From: Ephemerocybe angulata
Lineage: Eukaryota > Basidiomycota > Agaricomycetes > Agaricales > Psathyrellaceae
Direction: 5' to 3'
NCBI GenBank assembly: GCA_013368325.1
Contig: JAACJK010000114.1
Location: forward strand, 1 to 64,000
DNA: 64,000 nucleotides
A model generated the notes under the pieces. The model did no database searches, was not told where the DNA came from, and was given only the letters and a program-made list of their open reading frames with translations. Positions 55,297 through 64,000 of this stretch are shown here, one piece after another. The stretch's first letter is position 1. Each line of letters begins with the position of its first letter. The translations under genes and the position numbers were made by a program.

Positions 55297-55547
55297 GCGC
55301 AAATCTAGAGTACTCTCTTGGAAGTCTGATTCTTTGAAAAGATAGGAGGGTCCAAGAGGCAGTGCCCTTTCCGGGTGCAGTGTTCGGCTCCTCCTAACTG
55401 GTGATTACAGCAACCGGTGCGTTGCCGGTGCGCATGGTACGATGGGGACAACATGGGGAGAAATGAGATATAATGTGCAACGTCAACGGGTGATGCACAG
55501 TTATTCCTTTTCGCCTGCTTTTCCCCCTCCTCCCCTCTGATCTTGGC

Positions 55548-58010
55548 ATGAGTACTGCGTCAATGGCCCCAGATATTCGAGCTATCGAGCAAGCCCTCCA
55601 GAACAACCAAGCATCGTTCCAGGAAGTGCACTCAGTGCGTATATCTGCCCCATTTCCATGCTTTTAAGTATCTCATTGACATCGCTTAGGCATTACGCGT
55701 GGCATTCCTCGTTATTCAAGGTCTCCGAGGGCAGGTCCAGGATCTGCGGGACGACCTCGCTGAGAAGATGGTTGAACTCGAGGACGTCAGGGCTACCAAG
55801 CGCGTGCGGCGGAGGAAGAAAAAGGCTGGGGAGGACGCTGCGGAGGAGCCCGACGATAACGAGCTTATTGCTCGACTAACAAAGTTTTTTGTCTTCTTCT
55901 TTTCACCTTTTACGGGTGATCATCTTTTCAGCATCGCGGATGAGGACGCGGTTGGATGGACTAGCGACGATATCCAGACCCGCTTTGATCGACGCTTCCC
56001 AAACAACCGGAGGATTGGCGAAGCTCTCGATTTTCTTTCATGCGCAGACCCACTAATGAAAGAACGAATCAGAGCGCCCGCTGATGTGTCCTTGAAGAAA
56101 GAGGTACGTCCCACTTCTGCATCTGTCCAACATATTTACTACAGTCTACTAACAACTGTTAGTTCAAAGCAGCCGCTGAGCGCGAACGCGTACAGGCAGC
56201 GCGACGGGCAAGAAATTGTGGTACAGAAATCTTCAAAGATCTCAAGCACCGCATTGCGAACGAGATCGCTCAACACATCCCACCGCTGAAGCTTCGCCAA
56301 ACCCGTGATGCCGCCCCCCGAGACCTCTCTGGTTGGGGTAGGGATCTCTTTACTCCCGACGCTGGCATCTGCCGGGGCCGCTTATCGACAATCATGGAGG
56401 TAATCGGCGTTCAGGAGATGCTTCCTGGGGTGTATACGAGCAATGCATTCTGCCCGCTCATCTACAAGGACTATGTAGAGGTAGATGGGAATGAATTCAT
56501 GGGTAACGCCCTGTATCGTGTATGTTCATTTCTTTCCTCATTGATCTACAAAGATATGTTGACGTCTTGGCAGCTAGGGCGTACATTGATATATGGAGAG
56601 ACTTTTACAGACGTCCTTGATGCCCTCGTACTGAACAGGAATAATCCTATCTCAGGATATACCCTTCGTGCGACCCCGGGATTCATTGCCTTTATCGCCA
56701 CCCTCGTATGTCCTTCAGTCTATCAAATATGTCCATTGCTCATTTGCTTCAGGCACGCATTATCTTGTCGCCGGATGGCTCGTTTACTCGAGATGGAAAG
56801 GGCCCGGTTACAAAGATCCTCTGGATCGAAGACTTCTGGAAAAGCCTTCAGTTTTTGCTCAACGTCTGGTCCGATGATCCCCACAATGAAATCGCTGAAG
56901 AGTGGAATAAGAATGTCTTTCCGAAATTCACAGGTCACTCCTCGTCGGCAGCAGCGCCCACTCTCACGGTCCCGCAAGCTCCAGAGTCTGGGGCTGATGT
57001 CGATGACCTTGTTGCACGTAATCGTCGTGCTCGTCAGCAGCGACAGCTTGACGAAGAGGATGTACCGTTCACCTGTAAGCACCCTCTCCTATCTTGTTAG
57101 TGAATATTCACCCGAGGCCTGATTTCTTGACCGTTTCTCCTTAGTCCCCTCTGATCGCGATCCAAACAATTACAGTTTCGTACAGTCCGAAGAATACGGC
57201 GGCTCCCAAAGTGATGATGACTTACCGGAGGAGTATTTTGACGAAGAAAATGGAACATTCAGATACGTAAATCGTGAGTTGGACCAGCGTCGATTGTGGC
57301 TTTCATTTCTGGCACTTAACATGCATTGCAGAGCACTCGACTCCCCTGGGCTCGCCATCTCCTTCGGTCTCCACAAGCTTTGAAAATGACAGGCAGCCAC
57401 TGTCAAACGGCCTTACGCAACATTCAAGTCGTCCAACCGCGGCGCTACTCCGTCGCCCACCTCCCCCCATTCCACCTCGACCAAGCAAAAGCCCAGTTGG
57501 GACCTCAATGCCACCATCAAGCGCAGCATCTCTGGTGAGCATTCATTCAAATTACCGAGCTGGTAAAGAGCCTTACATTTTCGACACAGCACCACCCGGC
57601 GTCCTGTTCTCCGAGAGACCCACCCGATGATGCACCTCTTTCCGTCATTTCAGCGCTCACATCAATTGGTAAGTACGCTCCATCGGTAGGTCACAACATA
57701 ATAGCTAACTTGACTTCCTTCACCAGATGATTCGAGGATCCTGGAAACACCGCTCTTTTCACAGGTTGCCGCAACGCTGCTGCCGGGCCAGGATGCCATT
57801 GCCGGAGGATCCCAAGCAGATATCGAGCTCATTTCAGGGCGTGTATCTCGACTTTCTGTCGTGAATGTGATTGAGGAGGCGCCGGCAGTTGCTCCCAACA
57901 CCCGTGGTAGAGGACGGGGTAGGGGCAAAGCTGTGAAGGGTGCGCCGGCTACTGCGCGTACGACGGCTCGCCCTGCAACAAGATCAACGAGGTCTGCCGG
58001 GGCCGAGTAA
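55548..58010 (+). CDS. DUF6698-like protein
   Basis: Start ATG 55548 (MSTASMAPDIRAIEQALQNN); first donor GTGCGT at about 55637 and next exon at 55690. It begins with a coiled coil (LRGQVQDLRDDLAEKMVELE) and a basic NLS (KRVRRRKKK). Next come FDRRFPNNRRIGEALDFLSC, PRDLSGWGRDLF and RGRLSTIMEVIGVQEMLPGV. Further exons encode SGYTLRATPGFIAFIATLAR and IILSPDGSF, then FWKSLQFLLNVWSDD and EIAEEWNKNVFP. The TPG.IA..A...R..LS ... FW..L..LL ... EWN..VFP pattern is what I associate with DUF6698, a domain of unknown function in Agaricomycetes; this identification is from memory. Its C-terminal third is Ser/Pro-rich and ends in RGRGRGKAVKGAP and RSAGAE. At least eight exons. Confidence 0.6.
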
Positions 58011-58559
58011 TTCCAATTGTGTGCATACTTATCTCTAGATGTAGTCAGCGAGCAATCGATTTTGGTTTATTCTGAATTCAGAGTCATATGCCAGGGAGTT
58101 GTAAACTAGAGCGTAAATACAGTCCAACGATCTCCCTACGCACCGCGTTATATTGCATCGTCGTTCACCATCCGCACCTATACTCATTGCCTGATAAGGT
58201 GCGATCAAACCTCGGTATGTGTAACGTTTGCACACCTGCTAAAATAACGGCCGTATGGCTTAGTCGGAACTATCGTTGAAATTACTCCGTACTGTATCTT
58301 AATAGGTCGTAAGTTCGATTTGCTCTAAGTGTGATTCCTTTCCGCTTTATCTATGTAACATAATGTGTAGTGTATTAGTATTAGTATTCCTGTATCATAG
58401 TCCTTAGGCGCCCATATGTACAATAGACTTCAAACAATTCTCGATGTGTACGTTTCTGTAGATCAGTTCATTCAGTTCTAAGTACTGGTAGTAGTGTAAC
58501 AGGTATTGACTATTCAATAGTTTCATCGGCTCTCAGCGAGATGACTGAGCGCCGGGTTT
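58011..58559. other. Transposon interior, AT-rich non-coding
   Basis: No gene recognised between the DUF6698-like stop and the right subterminal repeats. Confidence 0.5.
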
Positions 58560-58830
58560 CTTTCTGCACCCGTCCCTTGGCAACCTGATCAGGAGTGTGG
58601 ATGCCTGATCATGCGCCTTGACGACCCTTATCATGGGCCGATGTCGTATGATAGCTGAGGGGCGCTGCCAACGTGGTAAGGTTGTCGGCACCCCTGATAT
58701 GGCAGCATGGGCGGTTTATGAGGCACAGGCAGCGAGATCAGAGTTTCGTCCCCTGGTAAGGCGCCTGATCAGGCGCATCAAGCCTGTCCGGCATTTCCGG
58801 CCTGATAAGCCGGTTTAGAGATTTCCGACA
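58560..58830 (-). repeat. Right subterminal and terminal inverted repeat of the Plavaka element
   Basis: Words CCTGATCAGG, CCTGATCATGCGCC, CCCTTATCATGGGCC, GGCGCCTGATCAGGCGC and GGCCTGATAAGCCGG are packed here. They are likely transposase-binding sites. The end proper is 58800-58830. Confidence 0.75.
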
Positions 58831-59269
58831 TGGGCGTCTATTGGGTCAGGCGTAAGCTATGAAGGAAAGTAGTGAAGGAAACTAGAATTTAGGGCTCGTA
58901 ATGTATAGGATCAGCCATAGGTACGACGAGCTGAGGAGAATAATTGAGATGAGAATAATCGAGATAATGAATGTTGAGTTGTACCACGAATGATTTGGGC
59001 TGCATATTGATGATGAAGAGTCTGTTTGTTGATCTCCCGGTACCAGACGCGTTTGCGTCTCATATCCAAATATATCGCAACAAGGCGAAAGGCTGTTGCA
59101 CTCCAATGCCAGCACAGCGTCTGCTACAAACTCATGGAGCCCACAGCAGCGTCTACGCACACCTGATAGGCTAGTGCCCACACTCTAATCTCACTTTCTT
59201 TCGAATCCCATCCTGATACACTACGACCAAACTACATACAGCCCCTGCGCACAGAGCGCCCCTCGTGGG
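58831..59269. other. Flank of the transposon, unassigned
   Basis: AT-rich with GATAAT / GAGAATAAT repetition near 58930-58970; no gene recognised. Confidence 0.45.
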
Positions 59270-59470
59270 TCGAGGTGCCACCTGGTTGGCGAGTCCAAAA
59301 GGGTCCTTCGCCGGGCGGCGTGATGGCCGGCGGAGGTCTGCATCGATGATCGATTCCGCCCTTGTTCCGATGTTCGTTCCTTCCCACCAACCCCCATGAA
59401 CACAACGACTGGGTCTCCCCCTTTCCGCCCTTGTACCTCGTATCGAATCACTCCTACACCTGCTATACGA
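59270..59470 (+). repeat. Dispersed repeat R2, diverged
   Basis: Has GGCCGGCGGAGGTC, CATCGATGATCGATTC, TTCGTTCCTTCCCACCA and TTGTACCTCGTATCG in the R2 order, with R1 following. Confidence 0.5.
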
Positions 59471-59570
59471 GCGTCTGCTTTGAAGGACCTGGCGCTGATG
59501 CGGTCGACTTGAACACCCCAGCATCGGAGAGGGACCCGCTGGGGCTACGGCGAGGGCCAAGGGCGCTGGT

Positions 59571-59587
59571 TCGTTCGTTCGTTCGTT
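59571..59587. repeat. (GTTC)n microsatellite
   Basis: Four perfect GTTC units between R2 and R1. Confidence 0.8.
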
Positions 59588-59639
59588 GAGTTTCGCCCCC
59601 TGTGATCGATATCCTTTCTTCCCATCTCGCTTCCTCCCC

Positions 59640-61300
59640 TGGCATTAACCTCTTCCGAGTCGTGTGCGGGGCGGTCTCCGTCGTCCCTTCCCACCCTCGT
59701 TCTCATTCTTGCGTCCCCTCCATTCACACTCCCCGCGGGCTATTCCCCCTCTCCCTTTACTCGTCAAGGCGCAACCGACCGACTGAGAGATCCGAGGCGG
59801 GTTTGGGCAACACGGACTCAGTCGTTTGCGAACGGGCTCCTGTTGGCAACGGTACTGGTACGATCGTCCACATCCTCTGACTCGGTACATCGGTCGTGCT
59901 GTCGATACACCCTTTCCGTCTAACCCTTGCACCGTCCATCTCCCTCCAACTCCTCACTCAGAACCTCGAACGTGTGTGATAACGCTGCCGAGTGGATGTC
60001 TATTGGGCAGGAAGATCTCTCTTACCCCGTGCAGAGCGGGTTCATTACCCGGTCCGTGCGGCAGGGGATATCTTCCCGCATCGCTCAGCTCTACTCCGCA
60101 TGCCTATTTACCGCCGTTTGATTTTGATTCTGGTACCCCTTCACTGTTTTGCGCTCGATCGAGCTCGGTCTTCCGCCCTTTCTCCATCTCTGGATACTCG
60201 CGACTGTGCTGGAGGACGGAGCAAGAGAGACGAACTTTTCACACGAATTTTACAGGGCGCGCACGGTGTCTAACGCTGCTTCGATCCTTTGATCGCACCC
60301 TCCCTCTACAAAAGGATGACCGACCAACATGCTGAATGAGCGAGCTGAGGCGGGCTTGACTCCACAAGCGGACGCAGATCGCTTGCCCACGATCGGGCCT
60401 CTTGGCCCGTGTTATCGTTGGGGGTGATACGGCTCTGGAGTTGGGTCATGCGCGCCTCACTGAACTCACTATACTATGCGTGTGGTCGTACACTGGTAAC
60501 TCTCCCGATTCCGCCTGTACTTTACCGGCTTTCGTGCTCCTTGTCTAGAACGTCGAATCTGCGGGTGATGGCGCTGCCGAGTAGTGCTTGGGGCGACCTC
60601 ATTTCTCTTTGTTCGTCCAGCGCGGGATCTAGGATCTAGTGGCCCGTTCTGTGCGACAGGTGATAAGGGTTGGTCAAGCTGTCTACTCCGCATGCGTGTG
60701 CACCGTCGTTCGATTCTGATTCCTCTGCACTGCTTTTTTCGTACTTCATGCTTGCTTCAGAGTCGAGAACAGTCTTCAGCTGTTCTTTCTTCATTCATTC
60801 ATTCATTCATTACCCTGTCTGTGGGCTACGATCCTCGCACCTGATGTGCCGGTCGACAGGGGACTCGGATGGCACGAATGATGTTTAGGAGAGGCACCTT
60901 TCGGCGTATCGCTTCTCCCATTTTCTCTGCTCGTACCCACCGGCTCCCTAGCCGCTCGGTCCTTCACCCATCAAACTCTTTCGAAGATAGACATGATACC
61001 CAGCGCGGCGTCGTAATACGCCATGCTTGAACATGATAGACAGCAAGACCGGCGCTTGACACGGGCATCTGAGATGCAGCCGTGGACGCGGTATGATATG
61101 GACTCGTTTCCCATGCACTTGCTTCGGTGTTGGCGTCCAGCCTCATTGACCTTTTCATGTTCAAGTAGCCTTTACCTCTATTTCATTGCCTGATAGTTCG
61201 TTTGGAATCCGGATTCCGAGGTTTTGATCCGTTTTGCGAGTACGACAGATATGTACGATATACTCTATGTATGCTCGAAGCGAGGTTGAATGGTGTTTCG
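59640..61300 (+). repeat. Dispersed repeat R1, two consecutive copies
   Basis: ACGCTGCCGAGTGGA (59982) and GCGCTGCCGAGTAGTG (60571) start equivalent blocks. Each is followed by a copy of the TTT/CGATT.TGATTC phrase (60118 and 60710) and a copy of the CG/GAGCTCGGTC or GAGTCGAGAACAGTC phrase. GAGGCGGG and AGATCGC blocks precede each. The first copy spans about 59640-60310 and the second 60330-61300. (TTCA)n lies at 60790-60811. Frames here are repeat-derived. Confidence 0.55.
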
Positions 61301-61669
61301 GTGTGCTGATCTACCGTCTTGCACGCCTTTTGGCCTCTTCACTCGACTGATGAATCGGCGAAGGTTCATCTTACCCATGTTGAAAAGTACCTCTACAGAT
61401 GAGCGTTACCTCGAGCTCTCCCTATGCTGAGGGATACATATTTAAATCGTTGAAGACTCCACTATCATTTCCTGTCCCATGAACTCTCGTGTTCGTGGTG
61501 TACGATCGTTGAACCACTTGATCCTTGAATTCGATGTAGGTTGGGGTGTGAGGGTTTATCAATAATTATGGAAGTCCGCCGCAGACGAGTGATATCGCCA
61601 CTGACAGGCGCAATTCCCATTCTAACTGACAATTCACGATCCTGGTATGCAATGGGAGTGTCCTCAATT
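61301..61669. other. Unassigned sequence
   Basis: No gene or clear repeat between the R1 pair and the R2 copy. Confidence 0.4.
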
Positions 61670-62040
61670 GATCGTCTATATATCACCCAAGTGATTCTCG
61701 AAATTGTCCGGTCTTCTCAGTCGATCAATCTGCGCAGCTCTATGCACCCAGTTCTATTAAGGTGATAGAAAGGATATAGGCAGGGGAAGAGCTGAGAAAG
61801 AGAAGATATGCTAGAGAGGAAAGAACCTGGATATAGAAGGCGACGTTGATGCTGGGAAGGAATGTGCGCATGCACGTCGAGAAGCGCGCGTCATGTTTGG
61901 TCTTGCTTGCCGCCGGTCGGCCGGCGGGGCGCTCTCCAGTGTGCATCGATGATCGATTCGCCGTGCTTGTTTCTTACCACCACCACGCATGAGCGCGGCC
62001 TCCTTCCTCTCCCTCTCCGTACTTGCCCAATCTGTATGAG
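61670..62040 (+). repeat. Dispersed repeat R2 with attached ALDH-promoter-like segment
   Basis: 61680-61930 matches the upstream region of ALDH copy 2 (18880-19130), including its TATA-side sequence. The remainder to 62040 completes R2: TGTTTCTTACCACCACCACG, GCATGAGCGCGGCCTCC. There is no ALDH coding sequence next to it. Confidence 0.65.
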
Positions 62041-62448
62041 GTTCTGCGGGGATTTTTAGCGCAGGTCGCACCGGTGGACCTGGTCTGAGGCGATGGCGGG
62101 CGTCGCAGACACGCGCAAGTAGGCTTTCGTCGGCCGAAGTGAATAGGCGCCCGCGAGCAAAGCTTAGCGGCGCAGTAGGGCGCTAGCCACTCCATGGAGA
62201 GCTACCTCCCGAAGTAGTGCACCGCTTCGCTTGGCTTCAGTCATGCGCCAGATCGTACTACGTCTGAGTACACGACGTTTACGACCCAACGTAGCCAAAG
62301 CGAGCGGCCGTACAGTTTCGCATCGCAATGCGGCGTCTGTGCCTATGCGAACTCTCTTGGCATCTCCTGAACATTATCGTAGATCTCTTCGAGGCACTTT
62401 TTCGACACGGTCACACGCAGTCCATCCTCTTTGAGCCTCTTCGCTTCG
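62041..62448. other. Upstream region of the secreted-protein gene
   Basis: No coding feature supported; likely promoter sequence for the gene at 62546. Confidence 0.45.
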
Positions 62449-62456
62449 TGTATAAA
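62449..62456 (+). promoter_or_regulatory. TATA box
   Basis: GTATAAAGT lies about 95 bases upstream of the ATG at 62546. A CT-rich stretch follows, typical of a highly expressed fungal promoter. Confidence 0.55.
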
Positions 62457-62545
62457 GTATCACCCAAGGCTCGCCAAATGCTCTCCCAACGCCCAGCTCA
62501 ATCTCTAACTCGCCTCCTCCATACTTATACTTTCCTTCCCCCACC

Positions 62546-63232
62546 ATGCACGTTCAAGCCTACCTCTTCTTCTGCACCTTCAGCTTCATTTCCCAAGGTC
62601 AGAAATTCCCACATAACCTCAGCCATCCCAACTCACACACTAATGTTGTCTCCCCCAGTCCACGCATCCATCCTCCCCATCGAAGGCCACAGCGCGCTTC
62701 TAGGCCGTCAAACCGGATCCGCTTCCTGCGTAGCAGCATGCGCAGACTGGAACACTCTAACGAACGTACGTGCCCACACAGCCGCGCCAACACCGTCCAC
62801 TAACCTCATACACCAAATATTCTCCCTTGAATTGCTACGCTTCATCTACCATATATACTTACCAATGATAATACAGCTTGCGTGCGATGTAACTGGGACG
62901 TCCACATGCGTCTGCACAGGTAACCCCGCTCCCTATTACGAGCAATGCGCGGCATGCGCACTCGCAACCACGCCGAACATCAACACTGTCCCCGGGGCCG
63001 TCAAAGCCGGCACACAGCTCCTCGTCGATATATATGGCGGTGAGTCGCGTCCTCCATAAGTATGCCGCATGCATGCTACCGTTCGTTCTAAGCTTGTTGG
63101 GTGAAGGAACGATTGATGACTCAGGATTTTTACATGCATGCTTGCTTACTACTGTGTTTTATTATAGCGTATGCGTCGTGGTGCAAGAGTTTGTATGGCG
63201 CGACTATTCCGGCGCTTAGGCTCACTGCATGA
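62546..63232 (+). CDS. Small secreted cysteine-rich protein (CFEM-like spacing)
   Basis: Four exons (62546-62597, 62659-62765, 62877-63039, 63168-63232) splice in phase and give about 128 residues. A signal peptide MHVQAYLFFCTFSFISQVHA spans intron 1. The mature chain has CVAAC, then LACDVTGTSTCVCTGNPAPY, EQCAAC, and a final Cys in YASWCKSLYG: eight cysteines in a C-x3-C...C...C-x-C...C-x2-C...C order reminiscent of the CFEM domain. CFEM proteins are surface or secreted fungal proteins, some binding haem. The conserved Asp (ACD) is present, but there is no clear GPI signal at the end (PALRLTA). It could equally belong to the Agaricomycete secreted families that only resemble CFEM. The frame is intact. 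Confidence 0.75.
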
Positions 63233-64000
63233 TGTCGGTGCTGCATTCCAGGCGCCTTGGACTCGGTTCCCCGGCCAGAGACGCCCGAGGTCCGCGGGAC
63301 CGTGCTTCCTGATGCGCTTCCAACGCGATTATTTATTTTGAATTTCTTGCCAATTTCAAGGAATACCCTGACATATAAGACGGCCCCTTGGGAAGGGGTG
63401 TGTCATTGAGAATTAATGTAGAACAGAAATGTACCCGACAAAGACTTAGAAATGGTGAGCTTACTCCCCGGAATGGCGCCCTTTCTCCCTCAGCATGGCA
63501 CCGGGCATGGGACCTTGGGTCATCGACCGATCAGAATTCCTGCCGTGCAGTTCCCGCCAACGCTACCAGCGTACGTCGTCGTGCTAAGTATCGAAGAAGT
63601 AAACCCCGGTTTACTTAAGCGAATCGAAGCGACCATGCAACCGACACTTATATCGACGGTGCGCACTGTGCAGCTCCGAAGCCCGCCTCCCCGAAGCCAC
63701 TTCGTCGTCTCAAGCTCAATGACGCCCTACAAGAAAAAATAGCGAGGGAGTCTCAACGCCGCCCCAACCCCGAAGAGCCTATGGTAAACCTGTAGGATCC
63801 AAGCGCAAGGCTAAATGCAACCGAAAAGGTTACGAAAAGGTCGACAATCCCCAGTGGACCCACATTACAAAGTCCCATCGCAGCCTCACCATCCTAGCAC
63901 AGCGCACATCCCACCGTCACGCCCACTCCAACGCAAGTCCAACCAGAGGTACGAGCATGAAACACAGAAGAAAAATGTATTGTAAGAAGGGAAAGTGAGT
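63233..64000. other. Unassigned sequence at the window end
   Basis: A forward frame at 63540-63742 (VVVLSIEEVNPGLLKRIEAT) ends in KKK. It has no recognised domain and no clear splice partner. Nothing else is supported. Confidence 0.4.

Larger units (their letters stand above)
45779..58830. mobile_element. 13-kb Plavaka-type DNA transposon with several genes
   Basis: The left end starts TGTCGGAAATCT and continues through AAACC and CTTATCAGGC. The right end is its inverted copy ending AGATTTCCGACA at 58830, about 27 of 31 bases matching. TG flanks both ends, a possible 2-bp target duplication. Subterminal regions repeat GGCGCCTGAT, CCTGATCAGG and CTTATCAGGC-type words (45800-45960 and 58580-58815). 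Inside are a Plavaka transposase, an sHSP-like gene, a gene with a basic tail, and a DUF6698-like gene. CACTA-related elements are known to have short termini, 2-3 bp duplications and subterminal repeats. Confidence 0.72.

Overview
The window looks like accessory, transposon-rich DNA of a filamentous basidiomycete (Agaricomycetes). A Rhizoctonia/Ceratobasidium-type genome is my best guess, but that is inference. The evidence is genes with several very short GT-AG introns (43-66 bp), a Plavaka-type DNA transposase, DUF6698- and DUF6532-like proteins, F-box/LRR and MYND proteins typical of mushroom-forming fungi, small secreted proteins, and nested retroelements. There are no bacterial operons, no CRISPR, and no rRNA or tRNA gene that I could recognise. 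Exon boundaries were inferred by eye from splice sites and reading-frame continuity.

Layout. 1-2640: short-motif and tandem repeats with a long perfect-stem hairpin. 3160-4760: reverse-strand copies of two dispersed repeats (called R1 and R2 here). 4901-5755: decayed aldehyde dehydrogenase (ALDH) pseudogene. 7964-9490 (-): delta-12-type fatty acid desaturase with one apparent frameshift. 13401-15510 (-): MYND zinc-finger protein. 16096-16521 (-): small secreted protein with a CxxC motif. 17157-18831 (-): second ALDH copy, lacking the catalytic-cysteine segment. 19957-20583 (-): truncated LRR fragment. 20726-22872: long-TIR element with an apparent 11-bp target duplication that carries a proline-rich gene. 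25056-36217: a non-LTR retrotransposon (-) split by a complete, young Ty1/copia element (26908-32804). 38154-39926 (-): F-box protein. 40507-40980 (-): a second small secreted protein, paralogous to the one at 16 kb. 41810-45535: R2/R1 repeats interrupted by a 1.1-kb TIR element rich in AT palindromes and a 645-bp mariner-like MITE. 45779-58830: a 13-kb Plavaka-type transposon bounded by related inverted termini. It holds the transposase, a small heat-shock-like protein, a gene with a basic tail and a DUF6698-like gene. 59270-62040: further R1/R2 copies. 62546-63232 (+): a small secreted cysteine-rich protein.

How it fits together. Few host genes are intact: the MYND protein, the F-box protein and three secreted proteins. 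They sit as islands between transposons. The ALDH copies, the LRR fragment, a DUF6532-like fragment and possibly the desaturase are broken. The most interesting items are the gene-carrying Plavaka element, the paralogous secreted-protein pair, the non-LTR element with an EN-RNaseH-RT domain order, and the possible gene-capturing TIR element.
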